Position numbers and translations under genes: made by a program | In this document: positions 15,483-22,170 of the stretch, one piece after another | How positions within the stretch are numbered: position 1 is the first letter of the stretch | Layout of the letters: each line of letters begins with the position of its first letter | NCBI GenBank assembly: GCA_002457195.1 | Contig: NTJU01000004.1 | Location: forward strand, 1-35,692 | Length of the DNA stretch: 35,692 nt | Source: Marine Group II euryarchaeote MED-G33 | Lineage (GTDB): Archaea; Thermoplasmatota; Poseidoniia; Poseidoniales; Thalassarchaeaceae | Direction of reading: 5' to 3' | The notes under the pieces: model-generated | Seen by the model: the letters and a program-made list of their open reading frames with translations, nothing else | What the model was told of the DNA's origin: nothing | Databases searched by the model: none

Positions 15483-16247
15483 TCACTGGTATTCCCAATC
15501 TTGGTCGGGGATTCCCCCCGGCCAGTTTTCTTCCATCCATTGCGCTCTTTCTAGGGCATCAACGTCTCTTTGACAGGCATATGCCCAAATCTCTGTATCG
15601 TCAATACACAAGCAAAGTAGGGAATATAGCGCGGATGGAAATGTATCATCCTCTGATTTTGAGAGGCACATCCAAGACTCTGTGAAGTAGGTCTGTGTAC
15701 CCCCTAATTCAGGGACGTGATCTGGACAGACCCAAAGAGCACCCAAACTGTGTTCTATGCAACTCGGTGAATTGTAAGGGATTGACCTCTGGATGAATCT
15801 CGAACCATATTTATCCTGAATTTCTTGAACATAACCCAACAACTCACCGGGTCCAATCCAAACCTCAGATTCAAACGAGATATCAAATGAAAATTCGGCA
15901 CCATGCTGGCCTTGAACTTCAATCGTATATTCGTCGACTTTGATGAATTCATTGTCGTGAATGAATTGCATCACTGACAGCCAGTGGGCCCTCAATGCTT
16001 TGGTTTCATCCGAATCATCATCGTTTTCAAAGTGAATTTCTGGATTCATCGCAGTTAAGCAAAGCTCCCACTCTGGCCACGTATCCCAAGGTATACCTTG
16101 TTGGATGTTGGCTTGATTGTAGGCCACAAAGATGGTCATCACATTCTCAATCTGCGAGAAGTTCGCATGGTTGTGGTCAATCATTTCCTCGGGGGGGGTG
16201 TATCCCGTGCTATTTTGGTCACTTTCATTCATTTTCTTCATCTCCAT
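15483..16247 (-). CDS. Hypothetical acidic protein, first gene of the island operon
   Basis: The 254-aa soluble protein is strongly acidic and rich in Trp and Glu, with several Cys in the C-terminal third (SCIEHSLGALWVC, LLCLCIDD, YACQRDVDA). It ends MEENWPGGIPDQDWEYQ. No family is recognised. It is the first gene of the operon and lies 40 bp from the tRNA-Arg(GCG) 3' end. Before the ATG at 16247 the minus strand is an A-rich tract with short GAAAAT repeats, which may hold the promoter. Base composition here is visibly more AT-rich than in the housekeeping genes on either side. Confidence 0.7.
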   Translation of the reverse strand: MEMKKMNESDQNSTGYTPPEEMIDHNHANFSQIENVMTIFVAYNQANIQQGIPWDTWPEWELCLTAMNPEIHFENDDDSDETKALRAHWLSVMQFIHDNEFIKVDEYTIEVQGQHGAEFSFDISFESEVWIGPGELLGYVQEIQDKYGSRFIQRSIPYNSPSCIEHSLGALWVCPDHVPELGGTQTYFTESWMCLSKSEDDTFPSALYSLLCLCIDDTEIWAYACQRDVDALERAQWMEENWPGGIPDQDWEYQ

Positions 16248-16286
16248 ATTTTTGTATTTTCATTTTCATTTTGTTTTTTGAATTGG

Positions 16287-16359
16287 CGGGCATGCTGGGA
16301 TTTGAACCCAGGTCAGGAGTATCGCAGACTCCTGTGATATCCACTACATTCACATGCCC
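16287..16359 (-). tRNA. tRNA-Arg, anticodon GCG
   Basis: The 7-bp acceptor stem is GGGCATG/CATGCCC. The anticodon arm is GGAGT-CTGCGAT-ACTCC, with anticodon GCG at 16323-16325. The T arm is CTGGG-TTCAAAT-CCCAG and the discriminator is G. CCA follows directly at 16284-16286, so the 3' end is encoded. The D arm is poor: with normal spacing only two of four pairs form, and there is one extra base between acceptor and D loop. It lies 20 nt downstream of the tRNA-Arg(TCG) and is probably on the same transcript. Confidence 0.8.
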
Positions 16360-16379
16360 TTGTAGCAGACTCAAACCGG

Positions 16380-16451
16380 TGAGGGTGCCCGGAGTCGAAC
16401 CGGGATCCAGGGGTTCGAAACCCCCGATGCTATCCGTTACACCACACCCCC
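16380..16451 (-). tRNA. tRNA-Arg, anticodon TCG
   Basis: The 72-nt gene has the acceptor GGGGGTG/CACCCTC with one G-T wobble. Its D arm has A14 and G18-G19. The anticodon arm is GGGGG-TTTCGAA-CCCCT with anticodon TCG at 16416-16418. The T arm is CCCGG-TTCGACT-CCGGG and the discriminator is A. CCA is not encoded after it. It is the first of two tandem tRNA-Arg genes on the minus strand. Confidence 0.9.
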
Positions 16452-16458
16452 AAGAAGC

Positions 16459-16483
16459 GGGCGTTATCGAAAAGAAAACGCCC
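16459..16483 (-). other. Hairpin in the leader of the tRNA pair
   Basis: GGGCGTT (16459-16465) and AACGCCC (16477-16483) form a 7-bp stem with an 11-base A-rich loop, ending 7 bases before the mature tRNA-Arg(TCG). With the TATA box at 16505-16513 the transcript would begin near 16484, so the hairpin would be its 5' end. Confidence 0.4.
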
Positions 16484-16504
16484 CCCGGTTTAGAGCCAAG
16501 AGAG

Positions 16505-16513
16505 GGGTATAAC
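16505..16513 (-). promoter_or_regulatory. TATA box of the tRNA-Arg pair
   Basis: The minus strand reads GTTATACCC. Its centre is about 58 nt upstream of the first tRNA and about 25 nt before the leader hairpin. No other TATA-like block lies closer to the tRNA. Confidence 0.45.
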
Positions 16514-16519
16514 GCGGGA

Positions 16520-16822
16520 TTACAAGGTTTCGAATGCACGCTCATAGGATCGAACTCGACAGCGATGTCGATCCCACCTACTGAACTGTTCCATGTGCAT
16601 TTGACTCACCTTTTCCTCGCAGCAAAACCCCATAAGTGGGTCACCTTTATCAAACTTACGTTTTCCTGTTAGTTTTTCTGAAAACACCTTGGTAAATTCA
16701 TTTTTAGAGCGATTAACCATTTTACCCGTAGGGTAATTATCCACCCAAGTCCACTTTTTTGTTGATTTTAACAAATCAGTGACCACCCGAGCCAACTTCG
16801 TGCCAACAGGTGATACAGGCAT
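16520..16822 (-). CDS. Hypothetical basic protein
   Basis: The frame encodes 100 aa from an ATG at 16822. The product is basic, with a Lys/Thr-rich middle (LLKSTKKWTWVDNYPTGK, then KVFSEKLTGKRKFDKGD) and Cys pairs near the end (GFCCEEK). It overlaps the 3' end of the upstream zinc-binding gene by 47 nt in another frame, so the true start may be later, for example a GTG near 16788. No family is recognised. It is the last gene before the tRNA promoter. Confidence 0.45.
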   Translation of the reverse strand: MPVSPVGTKLARVVTDLLKSTKKWTWVDNYPTGKMVNRSKNEFTKVFSEKLTGKRKFDKGDPLMGFCCEEKVSQMHMEQFSRWDRHRCRVRSYERAFETL

Positions 16823-17123
16823 AACCGGTCTGACTGAATCCAATGTCTTCTTCCAACCAATGGGCCGCACAAACCCAGCCATCACCCATGCATAGATATC
16901 CTGTACATTTGTGCTCGACAAGACCATCGCAATCATCGATCTGGCAATACTTCGGTTGACTGATTACAGTTTCATATTGACCTTTGCAAGTCGTACAAGG
17001 TAGATGATATCTCCAGGGATGTTTACCCGATTTATTTTCTTTCCAATGTACAGTCCTACCCCTTACACAATCAGGGCATATCACAGTTTTTTCAATCCAT
17101 TCCTCATTCTCTTTTTCACTCAT
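16776..17123 (-). CDS. Cysteine-rich zinc-binding protein
   Basis: The 115-aa protein holds at least three Cys/His groups. The first is CPDC (about residue 17) with CTTC (about 43), in the style of a DnaJ-type zinc finger followed by KGQ. The second is C-x4-C with HKCTGYLC. The third is WVCAAHW with CITCWHE near the end. It has no signal peptide. The ATG at 17123 overlaps the SprT-like gene's stop as TAATG, so the two are coupled; an in-frame ATG at 17141 is possible. The mix of a zinc finger and a B-box or treble-clef-like group suggests binding to protein or nucleic acid. No named family is recognised. Confidence 0.7.
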   Translation of the reverse strand: MSEKENEEWIEKTVICPDCVRGRTVHWKENKSGKHPWRYHLPCTTCKGQYETVISQPKYCQIDDCDGLVEHKCTGYLCMGDGWVCAAHWLEEDIGFSQTGYACITCWHEVGSGGH

Positions 17124-17662
17124 TATTCCACCTCTATCCATCCTCTATCAGTTGCATTTGGTTTCCTTTTACCGAAGCCAAACCCCCAAAAGTTATGGAA
17201 CATTCTCGCATAATTATCTCTCGAATAAAAGAAGTAAATGCCATACTCTGCGTTCATTTCTCTTTCCATTTTTCTAAACATAGAACCATGGCCATCTGTG
17301 TTGATTTTGAAGTAGTGATGAAAATAGTGATGAATGAATTCATGGATGACTGTATGGACTCTTTCTGCAACCTGATACCTATGCTTGATTTTAATCGGAA
17401 TTGATCTATCATTGCCAGAGATTCTGCATTTTTGTCCATCAAATGCAATATACCTTACAAACTCATCTGATTTATCATCCTGAGCCCACCAAAAGGCGCA
17501 GGCCCAAACACCAGCTCCAGCAAACCATTCCACCCAACTCTTGGACTTCACGATCACTTTGATTGCTGGCACGTCATACTCAATGCACATCTGATTAACA
17601 AATGCTTGAACCTCTGAGCAACTGTCAATCTTAGGCCATTTCTTTATTTTTGATTTCCACAT
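17123..17662 (-). CDS. SprT-like zinc metalloprotease
   Basis: The 179-aa protein contains HEFIH at residues 107-111 (HExxH) and a third ligand candidate, His125, in DGHGSMFRKMEREMN. This matches SprT/Spartan-like zincins, which cut proteins including DNA-protein crosslinks. The N-terminal part has an unusual Trp-rich segment (SWVEWFAGAGVWACAFWWAQ, residues 42-61). There is no signal peptide. A TTTAAATATT block lies about 26 nt before the ATG, fitting a leaderless transcript. The gene heads a short AT-rich operon with the zinc-binding gene. The lack of a C-terminal zinc ribbon, compensated perhaps by the separate zinc protein, is notable. Confidence 0.82.
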   Translation of the reverse strand: MWKSKIKKWPKIDSCSEVQAFVNQMCIEYDVPAIKVIVKSKSWVEWFAGAGVWACAFWWAQDDKSDEFVRYIAFDGQKCRISGNDRSIPIKIKHRYQVAERVHTVIHEFIHHYFHHYFKINTDGHGSMFRKMEREMNAEYGIYFFYSRDNYARMFHNFWGFGFGKRKPNATDRGWIEVE

Positions 17663-17682
17663 ATCTGGCCGATATATGTGCT

Positions 17683-17692
17683 AATATTTAAA
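17683..17692 (-). promoter_or_regulatory. TATA box of the SprT-like gene
   Basis: The minus strand reads TTTAAATATT. Its centre is about 26 nt upstream of the ATG at 17662, the spacing expected for a leaderless archaeal transcript. Confidence 0.65.
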
Positions 17693-17742
17693 CTTTTCGT
17701 AACATTTTACAGTTTTAGGGGCTTAATTGACCCTTAATTGCA

Positions 17743-20700
17743 TCAATTGACTTGGAAGGAAATCCCAGCCCCATCTACATCGAAGGATTCTGAACCTTCA
17801 GGTGGTTGACCCCCCTGGTCTAGGATTGCAGCCTTGGCTCGCACCTCAGATACGATGTGATCCCAATCTCCACCGAGCAACTCAGGGTTGTTTTCATCGA
17901 GCCAAACAGAAAGGGAAATGGTTGCATCTACATCAAGATCCAAATCCTTGCGCTTTTGCTGAACGCGACGGATAATCTCACGAGCAAGACCCATGGATAG
18001 CAACTCATCGGTGACCGTCATGTCAAGCACCAATGTGACATCGCTGTCTTCGGCAGTCATGGCGGCAAAGCCTTCGCGCTCAACGCGCCTGACTTCGACA
18101 TCAATCGGTTCCAACTCAAAGCCCGCAATGATGCATCTGCCATTCTGAATATCATCCCACAATGCTTCGGGATCTGCTTCTGCGAGAGCGGCCATCACCT
18201 TGGGCAAGTCTTGCCGACATTTGCGTCCGAGCGTTTTGCGATTGGGTGCAACCTCGATGCGCTGGAAGCGATCAAGATCGTTTTCAGTTTGCAAATCAAG
18301 GACGTTGATTTCTTCGGCGAGAATCGGATAAAACTCATCGATTCCACTGGCACCAACCAGCCATCCCGTCTGACAGGGCAAGCGCTGACGATGATCGTTC
18401 TCAACACGGACCTTACGGCCAGCCTCAGCTAGATTACGAACCAGTTGCATGCGTGCCTCGAGGTCTGAATCTTGGTGCTGTGGTGTTGGCCAATCGGCGA
18501 GGTGAACACTCTCGCCCGTAAGGTTGCGATAGATTTCGTCCACCATGAATGGGGAGACTGGGGCGATTAGGCGGCATAGTGTAGTGAGGACATCGTGCAA
18601 TGTGTGTTGGCAAGCCAACTTGTCAGCACTGTCACCCTCATCCCACAATCGGCGACGACTTCGTCGGACATACCAGTTGGACAAATCGTTGACCACGAAT
18701 TCTTCCAAATCACGGCAGGCCTTGTGGAAATCCCAACCTTCGAATTGATCATGGTAGTCTGCTGCGACGGAATTGAGCTTAGACAAAATCCATCGATCCA
18801 ATGATGAACGACTTTCGACAGGGCAATCATTTGCTTCTGGATCGAAGTTGTCTAGCGCTGCATAATCAGCATGGAACCTGTAACAATTCCACAATGTGAG
18901 AAACATCTTGGCATAGGTTTCACGCACGCCATTAGGGTCGAATTTCATTGGATTCCAAGGCGCACCAGCAGTCACCATGTACCAGCGTGTGGCATCGGCA
19001 CCTTCTCGGTTGAAGTGATCCCATGGGTCGACAATATTACCCTTGGATTTGGACATCTTCTTGCCTTCTGCATCCAAGATGAGACCGAGAGACAAACAGC
19101 GCTTGTAGCAAATCGAATCGAACACGGTTGTACTGACTGCAAGCAAGGTGTAGAACCAACCTCGGGTCTGGTCCACCCCCTCGCAAATGTAGTCGATTGG
19201 GAAATTGTTCTCAAACTTCTCAGGATCATCGAACGGATGGTGCCACTGTGCGAATGAGGCGCACCCAGAATCGAACCAACAATCCATGACGAAGGGCTCG
19301 CGGTGCATCACATCTCCACTGTCAGTAACAAGAGTGTAGTCGTCGACGATTGGACGGTGTAAATCGACATCATCGGGGCAATCTGGATTGCTATGACCAG
19401 CTGCATTGGCCTTGGCAACTTCTGCCTGCAATTCTTCAATCGAACCGACACACTTCATTTCGCCAGAGGCGGAACGCCAAACGGGCAGAGGTGTGCCCCA
19501 ATATCGCTCGCGGGAAATCGCCCAATCCTTGACATTGCGCAACCATTCTCCAAAGCGGCCTTCGCCAACCCAATCGGGTGCCCATTCAACTTGATTATTG
19601 AATTCCAACAAGCGTTCCTTGACGGCAGTCATTCGAACAAACCAAGAGTCCATGGCGTAGTAGAGAAGAGGATGATCGGTTCGCCAACAGTGCGGGTATT
19701 CGTGAGCATATTCCTTCTCACGATAGAGGAGATTTGATTCCATCAAAATCTCCATGATGGTGTCATCACATTCCTTGACATAACGACCGTCAAGTTGGGA
19801 GTGTGTTCCTTTGAGGAAGGCACCATCCATCCCCACAGTGTGTTGTGCGGGAAGACCCACTTCCATTCCGAGATTGTAGTCATCCTCACCATACATGACC
19901 GCGGTGTGAACTACACCGGTTCCATCGGTGGTCGTGACCCAATCCGCCTCAAGGATGGTCCATGCGGTTTGTGAATCGCCTCTGTCAACCGCACCAGGGA
20001 AGAGAGGTTCGTAGGCCTTACCAACCAATTCAGAGCCGGGGAATTCTTCGAGGATTGTTGCATGGTGACGAATGACTTCCTTGAACAGGTCCTTGGCGAT
20101 GATTACCACCTCACCCACTTCAGCACCACCACGACCTTCCCAATTGTCTCCAGCTGGTTGGTCGATTCGAACTCGAACATAGGTCACATCGGGGCCAACG
20201 GCCAGACCAACGTTACCCGGTAGTGTCCAAGGCGTTGTAGTCCAAGCGAGGACTGAGGCGTCTTCATCGATGAGTTTGAATTTGACATAGACGGAAGGTT
20301 CGACCACTTCCTTGTAGCCGAGGGCAACTTCGTGACTGGAGTAAGATGTGCCCGTTTGTGGACAATATGGCAAAACCTTGTGACCTCTAAAGAGCAAATC
20401 CTTGTCGAACATTTGTTTCAATGCCCACCAGCAGGACTCGACGTAATTGTTGTGCAGTGTCACATAAGGATCATCCAAATCAACCCAGAATGCCATACGT
20501 TCAGTCATCTCTCTCCATGCTTGCTCATAGGTCCAGACACTGTTGCGACATTCTTCATTAAATTCAGCCATACCGAATGCTTCAATCGCTTCATTGCTCA
20601 TCAAATCTAGACGCTTCTGAACCTCAATTTCAACCGGCAACCCATGGGTGTCCCATCCTCCCTTTCGCTCGACGAAGTGACCTTCCATGGCCTTCCACCG

Positions 20701-20910
20701 ACAAACCAGATCTTTGTAGGTACGAGCGACGACGTGGTGAATGCCTGGTTTACCGTTCGCTGTCGGTGGACCTTCGAGGAAAATGAATGGCTTGCCATCC
20801 TTTCGAGAGGATACCTGCTGGCCGAATGTGTCCTCATCCCGCCAGGTCGCCATCAGCGACTCTTCGAGTGCAACAGGGTCTAGGTCGCCTGCAGCATTGG
20901 GGACTGCCAT
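17743..20910 (-). CDS. ileS: Isoleucyl-tRNA synthetase
   Basis: The enzyme charges tRNA-Ile. The 1055-aa class I synthetase has LEGPPTANGKPGIHHVVART near residue 45, GGWDTHGLPVEIEVQKRL near residue 85, and WTTTPWTLPGN at the start of the editing domain. The KMSKS loop is KKMSKSKGNIVDPWDHF near residue 610. The usual HxGH signature reads GIHH here, a variant I associate with one clade of long IleRS. The length fits the long eukaryotic/archaeal-like form. The ATG at 20910 gives MAVPNAAGDLDP. It is divergent from the HMA-DUF4396 gene across a short region holding a palindrome. Confidence 0.96.
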   Translation of the reverse strand: MAVPNAAGDLDPVALEESLMATWRDEDTFGQQVSSRKDGKPFIFLEGPPTANGKPGIHHVVARTYKDLVCRWKAMEGHFVERKGGWDTHGLPVEIEVQKRLDLMSNEAIEAFGMAEFNEECRNSVWTYEQAWREMTERMAFWVDLDDPYVTLHNNYVESCWWALKQMFDKDLLFRGHKVLPYCPQTGTSYSSHEVALGYKEVVEPSVYVKFKLIDEDASVLAWTTTPWTLPGNVGLAVGPDVTYVRVRIDQPAGDNWEGRGGAEVGEVVIIAKDLFKEVIRHHATILEEFPGSELVGKAYEPLFPGAVDRGDSQTAWTILEADWVTTTDGTGVVHTAVMYGEDDYNLGMEVGLPAQHTVGMDGAFLKGTHSQLDGRYVKECDDTIMEILMESNLLYREKEYAHEYPHCWRTDHPLLYYAMDSWFVRMTAVKERLLEFNNQVEWAPDWVGEGRFGEWLRNVKDWAISRERYWGTPLPVWRSASGEMKCVGSIEELQAEVAKANAAGHSNPDCPDDVDLHRPIVDDYTLVTDSGDVMHREPFVMDCWFDSGCASFAQWHHPFDDPEKFENNFPIDYICEGVDQTRGWFYTLLAVSTTVFDSICYKRCLSLGLILDAEGKKMSKSKGNIVDPWDHFNREGADATRWYMVTAGAPWNPMKFDPNGVRETYAKMFLTLWNCYRFHADYAALDNFDPEANDCPVESRSSLDRWILSKLNSVAADYHDQFEGWDFHKACRDLEEFVVNDLSNWYVRRSRRRLWDEGDSADKLACQHTLHDVLTTLCRLIAPVSPFMVDEIYRNLTGESVHLADWPTPQHQDSDLEARMQLVRNLAEAGRKVRVENDHRQRLPCQTGWLVGASGIDEFYPILAEEINVLDLQTENDLDRFQRIEVAPNRKTLGRKCRQDLPKVMAALAEADPEALWDDIQNGRCIIAGFELEPIDVEVRRVEREGFAAMTAEDSDVTLVLDMTVTDELLSMGLAREIIRRVQQKRKDLDLDVDATISLSVWLDENNPELLGGDWDHIVSEVRAKAAILDQGGQPPEGSESFDVDGAGISFQVN

Positions 20911-20916
20911 GTCTCT

Positions 20917-20933
20917 CGGGACCTATGGTCCCG
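20917..20933. promoter_or_regulatory. Perfect palindrome between ileS and the HMA-DUF4396 gene
   Basis: CGGGACC and GGTCCCG (7 bp each) flank TAT, starting 7 nt upstream of the ileS ATG and about 50 nt before the divergent start. It may be an operator or a hairpin in the ileS leader. Its 3-nt spacer and arm length resemble the palindrome at 1459-1479, although the bases differ. Confidence 0.4.
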
Positions 20934-20983
20934 CTTTGAAGGGTGCGGCAGAGTTCAAACGCTACCGATTCTCCGCAAGGGTC

Positions 20984-21610
20984 ATGGAGACGGTCACTTA
21001 TGAGGTTGGAGGCATGTCTTGCCAAGGCTGTGTCGCCAATCTGACCTCTGCTCTAGAAGCGGTCGAAGGCGTCTCCTCGGTAGAAGTCGAAGTTGGCAGC
21101 GCGGTAATCCATCACGAAGGTGTGATTTCTGAGATCCTAGATGGCGCCATTACGGGTGCAGGATTTACCGTTGGCATGCCCGAATTCAATTGGGGTGATG
21201 GTGCGGTTTGGAAGCAGTCTGCTCACAATACAAAATGGTGTTTGGTCGGATGTAGTATCGGCGACTTTGGAACCATTGCTGCATTCCAGTTTATCTTCAT
21301 CAATTCAGGGTGGAGTGCAATGATGATCATGGCACTTGCAATGTTCAATGGAATCATGACTTCAATCGCATTGGAAACATTCATTCTCACGGGTCAGATG
21401 CCTTTCAAGGAAGCATTCCGTGTGGCAGTTGGCATGTCACTCATTTCGATGTTGGGCATGGAGGCGGCAATGAATATCGTTGACCTCATATTGACTGGCG
21501 GTGCCATGCTGACTTGGTGGGTCATCCCAATCATGCTGATTGCGGGATTCATAACGCCATGGCCATACAATTATTGGCGACTGAAGAAATATGGAATTTC
21601 TTGCCATTGA
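20984..21610 (+). CDS. Heavy-metal-associated domain fused to DUF4396-like membrane domain
   Basis: The 208-aa protein begins with an HMA domain. Its metal site is VGGMSCQGCVANL (Cys13 and Cys16), followed by the usual VEGVSSVEVEVG strand. From about residue 80 there are about four membrane segments, beginning TKWCLVGCSIGDFGTIAAFQ and ending with a helix and PWPYNYWRLKKYGISCH. That layout (the GCSIGD start and a P-x-N-x-W end) matches DUF4396 membrane proteins. The HMA domain suggests copper or another soft metal; transport or sensing is inferred, not shown. I prefer the ATG at 20984, which starts the HMA strand; an ATG at 20909 overlaps the ileS start. Its stop abuts the convergent gene's stop. 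Confidence 0.8.
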   Translation: METVTYEVGGMSCQGCVANLTSALEAVEGVSSVEVEVGSAVIHHEGVISEILDGAITGAGFTVGMPEFNWGDGAVWKQSAHNTKWCLVGCSIGDFGTIAAFQFIFINSGWSAMMIMALAMFNGIMTSIALETFILTGQMPFKEAFRVAVGMSLISMLGMEAAMNIVDLILTGGAMLTWWVIPIMLIAGFITPWPYNYWRLKKYGISCH

Positions 21611-22096
21611 TCAGTATTTGATGCCGAGTTTGTCGTAGATGAACGACATCAACCAAGCCGGCCCAATCATCAGGTATTGCAAATCCTCGAAGAATGACGG
21701 CTTTTGACCCTCGACTTTGTGTCCATAGAATTGACCGAGCCAAGCCAATACAAAGACGATGATACTGGTTTGCCAAAGCGGGAGTGCTGAAGATTCAACC
21801 GAAGATTCGTACATGTAACAGATTCCGTAACAAAATAAACACCAAATCGTCATTCCAACGGTCAGAGACATGGACAAACGCGCATAGAAAATGAACACTG
21901 GGATCAACATCAATGTGGCAAAGTTGACACATTGGTTCACAGCCATTGCCTCTGGAACGGGGACGCTCCAAAGCAATCCAACAATCGTCAAGAAAATCAA
22001 CGGAACAGCAATCCAGTGAATCTTTTTGTTCAAAGCATTTTGATGACTTTCGCCGTATCCGTCGAGCCAATCTTGCATTGTTCTCGTTTCGCCCAT
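21611..22096 (-). CDS. Mpo1-like (DUF962) membrane protein
   Basis: The 161-aa protein starts with the family pattern WLDGYGESHQNALNKKIHW (residues 10-28) and has about four membrane helices. A conserved ending reads GQFYGHKVEGQKPSFFEDL, then LMIGPAWLM. The spaced His residues (two near residue 18-27 and one in QFYGH) match Mpo1, an iron-dependent dioxygenase that shortens 2-hydroxy fatty acids in yeast. The archaeal substrate is unknown because archaeal lipids are isoprenoid. A second ATG at residue 7 (MQDWLDGY) is a possible start. Confidence 0.82.
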   Translation of the reverse strand: MGETRTMQDWLDGYGESHQNALNKKIHWIAVPLIFLTIVGLLWSVPVPEAMAVNQCVNFATLMLIPVFIFYARLSMSLTVGMTIWCLFCYGICYMYESSVESSALPLWQTSIIVFVLAWLGQFYGHKVEGQKPSFFEDLQYLMIGPAWLMSFIYDKLGIKY

Positions 22097-22170
22097 GGCT
22101 TCGTGGTGGGCTAGACAGTCCTTCAGGCCATCGACGCAACGTTGAATGGGGCGCAGCGTAAGGACGGTTC

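Noticed and set aside
16823-16936. Longer N-terminus for the 100-aa gene next to the tRNAs
   Set aside because: The extension lies wholly inside the cysteine-rich gene, which has clear zinc motifs in its own frame.
13109-17662. Provirus or integrative plasmid
   Set aside because: I found no integrase, capsid, portal, terminase or replication gene and no visible att repeat; island status is kept only as a hypothesis.
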